In this document: positions 41,216-48,098 of the stretch, piece after piece | Layout of the letters: every line of letters starts with the position of its first letter | How positions within the stretch are numbered: the first letter of the stretch is position 1 | Assembly: GCA_964553045.1 (NCBI GenBank) | Contig: CAZKJG010000005.1 | Span: 1 to 64,000 of the forward strand | Source of the DNA: JAWLEP01 sp964553045 | GTDB taxonomy: Bacteria > Fermentibacterota > Fermentibacteria > Fermentibacterales > JCC-6 | Reading direction: 5' to 3' | DNA: 64,000 nucleotides | Notes under the pieces: model-generated | Told to the model about the DNA's origin: nothing | Databases searched by the model: none | Seen by the model: only the letters and a program-made list of their open reading frames with translations | Program-made: the position numbers and the translations under genes

Positions 41216-41263
41216 GCAGACCCAGAGCAGGCCTGCGGCCCGTACCGACGCCGTCCCGATTGC

Positions 41264-41620
41264 CTAGCGGTGGGAACGTACGTTGGCGCCCCCCTGCTCC
41301 GGCAGCTCGCCCTCGAGGTACTGTCTCAGAGCCTCACCGGCGGTTTCCGCATCGCTCAGATACACCTTCACTCCGGCCTGCTGCAGCGTACTGTAGGCCT
41401 TGGGGCCTATGTTGCCCCCCACCGCGGCCCCGCAGCCGAGGCTGGCCGCCATGCTGCCCGCCCGGACTCCGGCGCCGTGCCCGGCGGACACCGCCCCGTT
41501 CCGGTGGGCCTCCGTTTCGCCGGTATCGGTATCGTGCACCAGGAACCACGCTGCCCGGCCGAACCTGCTGTCGAACTCGCTTTCCAGAGTGTCTCCCCTG
41601 GTGGTAATCAGTACCTTCAT
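41264..41620 (-). CDS. NifX/NifB-type dinitrogenase cofactor-like domain protein
   Basis: A 118-residue protein of the NifX/NafY/NifB-C-terminal fold, with the family signs VLITTRGDTLESEFDSRFGRAAWF and GCGAAVGGNIGPKAYSTLQQAGVKVY. Members bind iron-sulfur or molybdenum-type cofactor precursors. Outside nitrogen fixers they accompany iron-sulfur carriers such as MRP/NBP35. No nif structural genes are present here. It overlaps the second NifX-like gene by ATGA, so the two are a pair. Confidence 0.88.
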   Translation of the reverse strand: MKVLITTRGDTLESEFDSRFGRAAWFLVHDTDTGETEAHRNGAVSAGHGAGVRAGSMAASLGCGAAVGGNIGPKAYSTLQQAGVKVYLSDAETAGEALRQYLEGELPEQGGANVRSHR

Positions 41621-42048
41621 CTTTCGAATCCCTTTCCGTTCTTCCCGCCTCTGCGGCCGCCCCGGCGGCCCCTGCCGCGGCCGCGGCCGCGGCCGGCCCT
41701 GCGGCCCCTTCCGCGCCAGCCGCCGGGGGTCATGCTGCGCAGGCCTCCGGCGGAAAGGGTCTCGAGCGCTCTGTCAACCGGGCCGCATACTCCGGGATAC
41801 ACCGTCATCCCGGATTCGGACAGCATCCAGAGCATGGGCCTGGATACGCCCCCGCAGACCACAGCCCCGACCCCCCTGCTCCTCAGAGCACCGGCCAGGA
41901 GCGATTCCCTTCCGGTATCGGGCGCACCGAGGGTCCCGATGTGCCTGAAGGCTCCTTCGGGCGTTGACTCGTACAGGCGCACCTCCGGCGCGAAGTCCAG
42001 CGCCGGGGCCACCGTTCCGTCGTGGCATGCCGCAACTGCTGCTATCAT
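41617..42048 (-). CDS. NifX-like domain protein with Arg/Gly-rich tail
   Basis: The 143-residue product begins with the NifX-like fold (IAAVAACHDGTVAPALDFAPEVRLYE; GVGAVVCGGVSRPMLWMLSESGMTVYPGV). It ends in a low-complexity tail of about 35 residues made almost only of Arg and Gly (residues 110-143). Such RG-rich tails bind nucleic acid or drive self-association; in this family they are not usual. A sigma-54-type promoter lies just upstream and a sigma-54 activator gene precedes it. Confidence 0.8.
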   Translation of the reverse strand: MIAAVAACHDGTVAPALDFAPEVRLYESTPEGAFRHIGTLGAPDTGRESLLAGALRSRGVGAVVCGGVSRPMLWMLSESGMTVYPGVCGPVDRALETLSAGGLRSMTPGGWRGRGRRAGRGRGRGRGRRGGRRGGKNGKGFER

Positions 42049-42063
42049 CTCGTTACAGATTCA

Positions 42064-42079
42064 AGCAAGATTCGAGCCA
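42064..42079 (-). promoter_or_regulatory. Sigma-54 (-24/-12) promoter of NifX-like pair
   Basis: On the minus strand TGGCTCG-AATC-TTGCT matches the sigma-54 consensus TGGCACG-N4-TTGCW with one mismatch. The invariant GG (42078-42077) and GC (42066-42065) are exactly 10 bases apart. The predicted start near 42053 lies only about five bases before the ATG, which is unusually short and is the main doubt. Confidence 0.55.
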
Positions 42080-42123
42080 GTGCCCTCGGCCACTCGGGCG
42101 GCCGCAGCGGCAGCGGACGAACG

Positions 42124-42139
42124 GTTGCATCGCTGCAAC
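42124..42139. repeat. Palindrome upstream of sigma-54 promoter, candidate activator site
   Basis: GTTGCA-TCGC-TGCAAC is a perfect inverted repeat centred about 78 bases upstream of the predicted sigma-54 start. This is where a bacterial enhancer-binding protein would dock. The gene beside it encodes such a protein. Confidence 0.5.
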
Positions 42140-42148
42140 GGCAGCCGG

Positions 42149-43489
42149 CTAGCGCGAAGCACCGCCGCTACCGTCTCCGGCCGGGGGTTCTATGCCGTAC
42201 CTCTTCATCTTCCTGTACAGGGTGGTCTTGTGGATCCCCAGCTCCCGGGCGGTCTGCGCGCGGTTCCACCCGTTCCGCCTGAGGGCGTTCATCAGGTACG
42301 AGGCCTCCAGCCTCTCGAGCCCGTCCGCCCCCTCGGCCTTCATGGCCCCGCCCACCATCTCCCGTGGCAGGTGCCGCAGTCCTATCGATCCCTCCCGGCA
42401 CAGGACGAAGGCCCTCTCCATGATGTTCTCCAGCTCCCGGACGTTTCCGGGGTAGTCGTAGGCCATCAGGGCGCTGAGGGCGGCGTCGGTGACTCCCTCG
42501 ACACTCCGGTCCAGCTCGGCGTTGAACCTGGAGACGAAGTGCTCGACCAGCAGCGGCACGTCCTCCATCCTCTCCCTGAGGGGAGGGATGTCGATTCGCA
42601 TGACGTTGATGCGGTAGTAGAGGTCGGGACGGAACTCCTTCTCCTCCATCATCCCGTCGATGGGACGGTTGGTGGCCGCGATAACGCGGGCGTCCGTACT
42701 CTCCTCGCTCACTGCCCCCAGGGGCAGGAAGGTGCCGTCCTGGAGGACGCGGAGGAGCTTCGCCTGAATGGCGGGTGAGAGGTCTCCGATCTCGTCTAGG
42801 AAGATGGTCCCCCTCCGGGCCAGCGAGAAACGGCCGGGCTTGTCCGCCCGCGCGTCGGTGAAGGCGCCCTTCCGGTGGCCGAAGAGCTCGGACTCCAGCA
42901 GGGTGTCCGGTATGGCGGCGCAGTTCACCGGGACAAACGGCCCGTCCCGGCGGGGACCGGTATCGTGTATGGCCCTTGCCAACAGCTCCTTCCCCGTTCC
43001 GCTCTCTCCGCACAGCAGCACGGAGCTGCCGCTGTCCGCTACCAGGGGCACCAGCTCGAATATCTCGAGCATCCTGCTGTTCATGCTGTAGAGCCCGCCC
43101 ACTCTCTCCAGCCCCCGAAGGCTGCGGGAGCTGCTGAGGTCGCGGAATACCTCCACGGCGTACTCCAGCTCCCCGCCCTCGCCGGCAACGGCCAGCGCCT
43201 TCATGCTCAGCAGTCTGCGGCTGCCCAGGGCATCCACCATCTGGACCTGCCTGGACTCGGCCGGGCCTCCGCGCGCCAGCGACCGATCCAGCAGGCACTC
43301 GCCTCCACAGTGATCCGACCGCAGCACCCGGGAGCACGTCGCCCCCCTGGCCTCCTCCGGGTCCATGCCCGTTATGCGGCTGGCCGCGGCGTTCATGTAG
43401 GCCACCCGCCGGCCGGCGTCCAGAACCATGACGCCGTCGTCGAGCAGCTCCAGCACCTGCAGCAGCCCCCTGCGAATCAGGTTCTCCAT
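42149..43489 (-). CDS. Sigma-54-dependent transcriptional activator with Cys-PAS sensor
   Basis: The 446-residue protein has a PAS domain (about 10-120) with Cys52, Cys61 and Cys65, then the AAA+ central domain with Walker A GESGTGKE (161-168). The sigma-54 contact loop is GAFTDA (208-213; the common form is GAFTGA). Walker B-type TIFLDEIGDL and the R-finger region follow, and the protein ends in a Fis-type HTH (WNRAQTARELGIHKTTLYRKMKRYGI). It probably controls the adjacent NifX-like pair and possibly itself, with a redox or metal cue sensed by the Cys cluster. ATG at 43489 has GGAGG upstream and a 13-base overlap with the preceding gene. Confidence 0.9.
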   Translation of the reverse strand: MENLIRRGLLQVLELLDDGVMVLDAGRRVAYMNAAASRITGMDPEEARGATCSRVLRSDHCGGECLLDRSLARGGPAESRQVQMVDALGSRRLLSMKALAVAGEGGELEYAVEVFRDLSSSRSLRGLERVGGLYSMNSRMLEIFELVPLVADSGSSVLLCGESGTGKELLARAIHDTGPRRDGPFVPVNCAAIPDTLLESELFGHRKGAFTDARADKPGRFSLARRGTIFLDEIGDLSPAIQAKLLRVLQDGTFLPLGAVSEESTDARVIAATNRPIDGMMEEKEFRPDLYYRINVMRIDIPPLRERMEDVPLLVEHFVSRFNAELDRSVEGVTDAALSALMAYDYPGNVRELENIMERAFVLCREGSIGLRHLPREMVGGAMKAEGADGLERLEASYLMNALRRNGWNRAQTARELGIHKTTLYRKMKRYGIEPPAGDGSGGASR

Positions 43490-44913
43490 CGGGCCGCCTC
43501 CGCCTCCCTTCGACGCAGGTGGCGCACCAGCGCGAACAGCAGCGCCCAGAGCACCGTGTAGCGGTAGTTGGTGGCCGGCGAGGCGAAGAGGGATGCCACG
43601 GCCACTACCACCATGGCCCCCGCGCAGGAGAGGCCCAGCGCGGCCCTTCCACTGTGCGAGCTTCCCAGGAAGAGCCGGGCGCCCTCCACCACTCCGGCCA
43701 GGTAGAGCAGCGCGAGTACGGCCGTGCCCAGAGCCCCCATCACCAGGGCCGTCTGGAAAAGGGACCCGTCCACGCCGGCCATGGTCCACATCATTCCCAT
43801 CTCCGGCTTGAAGTAGGTGATGGTCTCTCCAAAGCCGTGGCCGAAGAGCAGCGCCGGGCCCTGCATCTTGTCCAGCACAGCGCCCCAGGATATGAAGCGG
43901 GAGAGTATGGAGAGGTCAAGGAAGTAGGAGCCGGACTCGCTGCCGCTCCGCTGGGCCAGCTGCCCTGCCGAGAGCAGATCGAGCGACGCCACCAGAAGGA
44001 TTCCGGCGGCCACCAGGACCCCGAAGATCACCAGGGACATCACCTGCCGGCCGGGCCCGGAAACCTCCCGCTCCCTCTTGAAGAGGCTCACCAGGAACAT
44101 GAAGCCGACCGCGCTGGCCATTCCCAGCCATATGCCCCTGGTCTGGGAGAGCAGGATGCCGGCTATCATCAGCACTGCTGCGGGAATGGAGAGGATCAGC
44201 GGCGGCGCGCTGCGGGGCGACCGCCAGAGCAGGCCGGCCAGGAGCACCAGGATGACGGCCATGGCGTTGGGCTGTCTGGTGGCTATGCGAAGGCCGGTGG
44301 TCCGGTAGTAGAGCCCCATGCCCTCGCCCATCAGGCCGGTGATTACGTACACCAGCCCCGCCGCACCGGCGAAGAGAACCAGCATCTTCAGCAGCAGGGG
44401 AATCGGGTTTTCTGTTCGGGAGAGTATCCACAGCAGTGGAAAGAAGAAGACGTAGCCGCCGAAGGTGAGGGCAAAGGTTATCGCCACCTCGGGGTCGTTT
44501 CCGGCGGCGATTCCCCTGACGAGCGCCAGCAGCGAGAGTCCGGCGAACGCCGCGATGAGCCATCCGGTCAGCCCCGGTCGCGTCCCGGCTCCCCGTCCGT
44601 CTGCCAATGCCGATAGCCAGAGCAGGAGAACCCAGGCCAGGGCCAGAAGGTCCACCCGCACCAGAAGAGGGCCCACGTAGAAACCGGCCTGGTTCAGGGT
44701 GGTGATGGTCAGGCAGATCTGCAGCCCCAGGGCCGTAAGCATCGTGCGATAGCCGGATCCGGCCACCAGGACCACCAGTCCGAGGCCTGCGGCTGCCGCG
44801 AATACCGCCACGAAGCTGTCCGCGGCAACTCCCGCCAGGAGCACCAGGGCGGCCACGGCCAGCCCGGCCGTGACCGCCCCGTCACCTGCGGCCGGAGTCA
44901 GGGTGGCTCTCAC
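43477..44913 (-). CDS. O-antigen ligase-like polytopic membrane protein
   Basis: The 478-residue product has about 12 hydrophobic helices and ligase-like features: LRIATRQPNAMAVILVLLAGL (QPNxxA as in Wzy_C proteins), LLSQTRGIWLGM, and a large loop with LLFGHGFGETITYFKPEMG before the last helices. The GTG at 44913 overlaps the TGA of the flavodiiron gene (GTGA), so its synthesis is coupled to an oxygen-defence enzyme, an unexpected pairing. It could polymerise or ligate a second glycan distinct from the main locus. Confidence 0.75.
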   Translation of the reverse strand: MRATLTPAAGDGAVTAGLAVAALVLLAGVAADSFVAVFAAAAGLGLVVLVAGSGYRTMLTALGLQICLTITTLNQAGFYVGPLLVRVDLLALAWVLLLWLSALADGRGAGTRPGLTGWLIAAFAGLSLLALVRGIAAGNDPEVAITFALTFGGYVFFFPLLWILSRTENPIPLLLKMLVLFAGAAGLVYVITGLMGEGMGLYYRTTGLRIATRQPNAMAVILVLLAGLLWRSPRSAPPLILSIPAAVLMIAGILLSQTRGIWLGMASAVGFMFLVSLFKREREVSGPGRQVMSLVIFGVLVAAGILLVASLDLLSAGQLAQRSGSESGSYFLDLSILSRFISWGAVLDKMQGPALLFGHGFGETITYFKPEMGMMWTMAGVDGSLFQTALVMGALGTAVLALLYLAGVVEGARLFLGSSHSGRAALGLSCAGAMVVVAVASLFASPATNYRYTVLWALLFALVRHLRRREAEAARWRT

Positions 44914-46115
44914 ATGCTCTCCGCTACCGCCGCTCCCAGATCCACGCACTCGGCCAGCTTTCCTGCGTCGGGAACGAACCTGGCGGATACGCTGTCAGCT
45001 ACCCGCCTGACCTTCATCCCGTCCAGGGTCTCCTCCAGATGCCCCACCGCTTCGCCGCTCCATCCGTAGGAGCCGAAGCAGGCTCCCACCAGCCCTCTGG
45101 GCCTGAGGCCGCGGAGGTATGTCATCACGTCGGCAAGGGTGGGAAAGACCTGGTTGTTGATGGTGGGGGAGCCTACCATAAGGCCTCCGGCCTCCAGAAC
45201 CTCTGTCGCCACGTCGCTTCGATGGGTGCCTCCGAGGTGCAGCACCGTGGCCTCGGCGCCGGCCCGGGAGACACCTTCGGCCACCGATCGGGCCATCAGC
45301 CCGGTGGAGTGCCACATGGTGTCGTAGACTACCACCACCTTGCGGCGCTTCTCGCCGGCCGCCCAGTGGCTCCAGAGGTCGATGATCCACTCCGGACCGG
45401 GTTCGCTGCCCGAAGCGTAGGCCGGGCCATGATCGGGAGCTATCAGCTCGATGTCCACCCCCATCTCGCCCACCTTACGCAGGAGGCCGGCCACCAGAGG
45501 CGAATAGGGAAGGAGGATGTTGGCGTAGTACTTCGCCGCCTGCCTGCGCATCTGTGCGGGGTCGTAGTCGGAGGCCAGCCGGCCGCTGCCGGCCATGTGC
45601 ATTCCGAATGCGTCCTGGCTGATCAGCGTACCCGTGTGCGGCAGGTAGCTGAACATGCTGTCCGGCCAGTGGAGCATACGCGTCTCCAGGAAAACGGTCT
45701 CCACGCCTCCCAGCGACAGCTTCTGTCCGTCCTTCACCACCTCTATGTCGGGCAACCCGCCGTAGTGGGCCGCGAGGTTCTCAGCCCCCATGCCGGACGC
45801 GACGAGGGTAACCGGTCCCACGGCCTGCAGTATCCGCGTCAGCGATCCGGTATGATCGGGCTCGGCATGGTTGGAGACCAGCACGTCCACCCGGGACGGG
45901 TCCGTCACGCTGGCCACCCTGGAGAGCATCTCGCCGGCAAAGCCCTCCTTCACCGTGTCGAAGAGCACCCAGCCCTCGGGGCCGTGCATCAGATAGGCGT
46001 TGTAGGTTGAGCCCAGGGGCGTGGAGTAGCCGTGAAAATCCCTTACGTCCCAGTCGATGGCCCCTACCCAGAAGAGCCCTTCGGAGATCTTTACGGCTTC
46101 GAAGGCCCGGCCCAT
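44910..46115 (-). CDS. Flavodiiron protein (A-type, FprA-like)
   Basis: Reduces O2 to water or NO to N2O in anaerobes. The 401 residues comprise a metallo-beta-lactamase-like diiron domain with ligands His83, Glu85, Asp87 and His88 (HAEPDH), His149, Asp168 and His229. A C-terminal flavodoxin domain (VVYDTMWHSTGLMA, GSPTINNQVFPTLADVMTYL, FGSYGWSGEAVGHLEE) follows. No rubredoxin domain is fused. It is the last stress gene of the operon that begins with superoxide reductase. Confidence 0.95.
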   Translation of the reverse strand: MGRAFEAVKISEGLFWVGAIDWDVRDFHGYSTPLGSTYNAYLMHGPEGWVLFDTVKEGFAGEMLSRVASVTDPSRVDVLVSNHAEPDHTGSLTRILQAVGPVTLVASGMGAENLAAHYGGLPDIEVVKDGQKLSLGGVETVFLETRMLHWPDSMFSYLPHTGTLISQDAFGMHMAGSGRLASDYDPAQMRRQAAKYYANILLPYSPLVAGLLRKVGEMGVDIELIAPDHGPAYASGSEPGPEWIIDLWSHWAAGEKRRKVVVVYDTMWHSTGLMARSVAEGVSRAGAEATVLHLGGTHRSDVATEVLEAGGLMVGSPTINNQVFPTLADVMTYLRGLRPRGLVGACFGSYGWSGEAVGHLEETLDGMKVRRVADSVSARFVPDAGKLAECVDLGAAVAESM

Positions 46116-46140
46116 TCCGCCTCCCCTTCTCTGCTTCGGA

Positions 46141-46629
46141 TCAGCTCCTGGCCAGCCTGGCCACCAGCTTGGCGGTGGCGGCGGCGACCCATTCCAGGAA
46201 AGCCCTGTGCTTGTCGGTGAAGGCGTCCTTCTCGTGCGAGTCGATGTCCAGCTCGCCCACGAGAACGCCCTCGTGGAACACGGGGACCACTATCTCGGAC
46301 TTCACCTCAGGGCTGCATGCCAGATAGTTGCTCTCCTCCCGTACATCGTCCACCACCATTGTTCTCTCGGTCTCCGCCGCCTGGCCGCAGACCCCGTCGC
46401 CGAAGGCGATTCTCCGGTGTTCGGTGGGTTCGCCCGAGAAGGGCCCCAGCACCAGCTCCCGGGGAGACGAGGAGTCTACCAGGTAGTATCCCGCCCAATC
46501 GCAGTTGTCGGAGTTCTGCCCCAGGTAGTCGGTGATCTTCTGGAGCATCTCGCGGGGGGCGAGATCGGATCTGCTGAGCATGCTCTCTATGCCGCCTCTG
46601 AGTACGTCCGGGTCCCTCTTTATGCGCAA
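46141..46629 (-). CDS. Free methionine-(R)-sulfoxide reductase-like GAF protein
   Basis: The 162-residue GAF protein matches the fRMsr (MsrC) family: CDWAGYYLVDSSSPRELVLGPFSGEP, IAFGDGVCGQAAE, VVDDVREESNYLACSPEVKSEIVVPV and GVLVGELDIDSHEKDAF. Two of the three redox cysteines (GVC and YLAC) are present. The first, usually just before the I-x-G strand, is replaced by His. It repairs free methionine oxidised by peroxide, consistent with its operon. The TTG start follows the AhpD-like stop by one base. Confidence 0.85.
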   Translation of the reverse strand: MRIKRDPDVLRGGIESMLSRSDLAPREMLQKITDYLGQNSDNCDWAGYYLVDSSSPRELVLGPFSGEPTEHRRIAFGDGVCGQAAETERTMVVDDVREESNYLACSPEVKSEIVVPVFHEGVLVGELDIDSHEKDAFTDKHRAFLEWVAAATAKLVARLARS

Positions 46630-46630
46630 G

Positions 46631-46999
46631 TTACCGTTCCTCTCCGTCCAGTTCGCTCTCTTTCCCCGTTAGCTTCCCCCACAGGACAACCGCCCTGCGT
46701 ACATGGGGTATGGTAATCGATCCACCCACCACCATGGCAACCCCCAGCGCCTCCGAGATCTGCTCCCGCGTGTATCCCAAGTCGCGGCAGCGGCCCAGGT
46801 GGTAGGCCACGCAGTCATCGCACCTCAGCACCAGGGAGGCGGTCAGCCCCAGCAGCTCCTTGGTGGCGGCCGGCAGCGCACCGTCCCGATAGGTAAGGGC
46901 GTCCAGGCTGAAGAAACGCTTGATTACCCTGTCGGCAACCTCCAGCACCCTACGGTTCTGCTCTTCGCGCTCCCGGGCGAACTCCTCGTAGCTCCTCAT
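46631..46999 (-). CDS. Carboxymuconolactone decarboxylase/AhpD-like protein
   Basis: The 122-residue helical protein has the AhpD-type redox motif Cys60-x2-Cys63-x3-His67 (CDDCVAYH) preceded by a conserved Glu48. AhpD-like proteins reduce alkyl hydroperoxides or pass electrons to a peroxiredoxin. Context with ferritin and superoxide reductase supports peroxide defence rather than aromatic degradation. Confidence 0.9.
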   Translation of the reverse strand: MRSYEEFAREREEQNRRVLEVADRVIKRFFSLDALTYRDGALPAATKELLGLTASLVLRCDDCVAYHLGRCRDLGYTREQISEALGVAMVVGGSITIPHVRRAVVLWGKLTGKESELDGEER

Positions 47000-47036
47000 G
47001 CCGTGCAGGCCCCGGATCGATCGGGGACAGGCCCCT

Positions 47037-47561
47037 CTACTCCTCCTCTTCGCCCAGTATAGACGGAACGCGGAAGGTGCGGGAGCCCATCTCGCGGTCC
47101 AGCATCATCAGGACTCCCGAACCCTCGGGCGCCATCTTCAGCTTGGCCAGGATCTCCTCCGCGGAGGCCTCCTCCTCGACCTGTTCGGCCACGAACCACT
47201 GAAGGAACTGGGTGGTGGCGTGGTCCCTCATCTCCATGGCGGTGTCCACCAGGCTGTTGATGCGTTCGGTGATGTACCTCTCGTGCTCCAGGGCCGCGCT
47301 GAATGCGTCCTCGGGCGAGTCCCAGCTCACCTGAGGCTCCTCGACAGCCTTCAGGATGACCCTTCCGCCACGCTCACGGACGTAGTTCACGAACCCCATG
47401 GCATGGGCCAGCTCCTCCCGGGCCTGGATCTCCATCCAGTTGGAGAATCCGGGCATTTCTATGTCGTCGAACCATGCCGCCATTGCCAGATAAAGGTATC
47501 CGGAGTACAGCTCGGCGTTTATCTGATCGTTGAGGACGTCCTGCATCTTCTTCTCCAGCAT
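47037..47561 (-). CDS. ftnA: Non-haem ferritin
   Basis: Iron-storage ferroxidase. In the 174-residue product every ferroxidase ligand of FtnA is at the same number: Glu17, Glu50, His53, Glu94, Gln127 and Glu130. The four-helix core is complete. It stores iron and so limits Fenton chemistry. It starts one base after the superoxide reductase stop, so the pair is tightly coupled. Confidence 0.95.
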   Translation of the reverse strand: MLEKKMQDVLNDQINAELYSGYLYLAMAAWFDDIEMPGFSNWMEIQAREELAHAMGFVNYVRERGGRVILKAVEEPQVSWDSPEDAFSAALEHERYITERINSLVDTAMEMRDHATTQFLQWFVAEQVEEEASAEEILAKLKMAPEGSGVLMMLDREMGSRTFRVPSILGEEEE

Positions 47562-47562
47562 C

Positions 47563-47940
47563 TCAGCCCCTCCAGAGTCCGTGCACGTTGCAGTGCTCCC
47601 TTGCAAAGACATCGTCGCAGTGATCGGTTCGAAACGCGGCCTTGGGCCTGTCGCCCGGCTGCAGGAACTCCCGGTAGGCCCTGCCGCCGCATATCAGCTC
47701 GATCCACTGGATCCAGTGCTTCTCCTCCATGGGATGGGGAACGCTGCCCACCTTTACCATGTATCCGTCGTCCGTCTCCTCTATGACCGGTACGTGCTTC
47801 TCGGTGGAGCTGTCTGCCGTCTGCTCGCTCATCCTCTCCATGGGCTCGCCGCAGCACACCAGCTCACCCGGGCCCCCCTGAAGCACCTCTACTACGTTGC
47901 CGCACCTCTCACACTTGTATATCTCCAGACGCTGCGCCAT
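47563..47940 (-). CDS. Superoxide reductase, class I (desulfoferrodoxin)
   Basis: Reduces superoxide to hydrogen peroxide without making O2. The 125-residue protein carries an N-terminal desulforedoxin-type Fe site (Cys10, Cys13, Cys29, Cys30). The catalytic Fe(His)4Cys site is formed by His49, His69, His75, Cys117 and His120, with Lys48 (EKHVP) beside the first ligand. It is the first gene of the stress operon, 117 bases downstream of a PerR-like palindrome. Confidence 0.96.
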   Translation of the reverse strand: MAQRLEIYKCERCGNVVEVLQGGPGELVCCGEPMERMSEQTADSSTEKHVPVIEETDDGYMVKVGSVPHPMEEKHWIQWIELICGGRAYREFLQPGDRPKAAFRTDHCDDVFAREHCNVHGLWRG

Positions 47941-48056
47941 CCTTCACTCCCTTCCCGCGTTCCTCCGCCGCACATGTCGTCCCGGCGGCGGTACTAAGGA
48001 TAGGCAAATATGCCCCTGCATGCTACCATCGCTTCCACAGGCATCCGCCCGTGACT

Positions 48057-48071
48057 TAATAGTAACTATTA
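48057..48071. promoter_or_regulatory. PerR/Fur-type 7-1-7 operator upstream of stress operon
   Basis: TAATAGT-A-ACTATTA is a perfect 7-1-7 palindrome, the architecture bound by PerR and Fur-family repressors (PerR consensus TTATAAT-N-ATTATAA). It stands out as an AT-rich island in the 158-base gap before superoxide reductase. On the minus strand a weak promoter (TTCACC, 16 bases, TATTAA) overlaps it, so binding would block transcription. No PerR or Fur gene is in the window. Confidence 0.6.
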
Positions 48072-48098
48072 CTAGTAGGTGAAATGCGCGGCGGCTCG

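Noticed and set aside
41264..42048. Nitrogen-fixation cluster
   Set aside because: Only NifX-like domains are present; there is no nifHDK, nifEN or full NifB.
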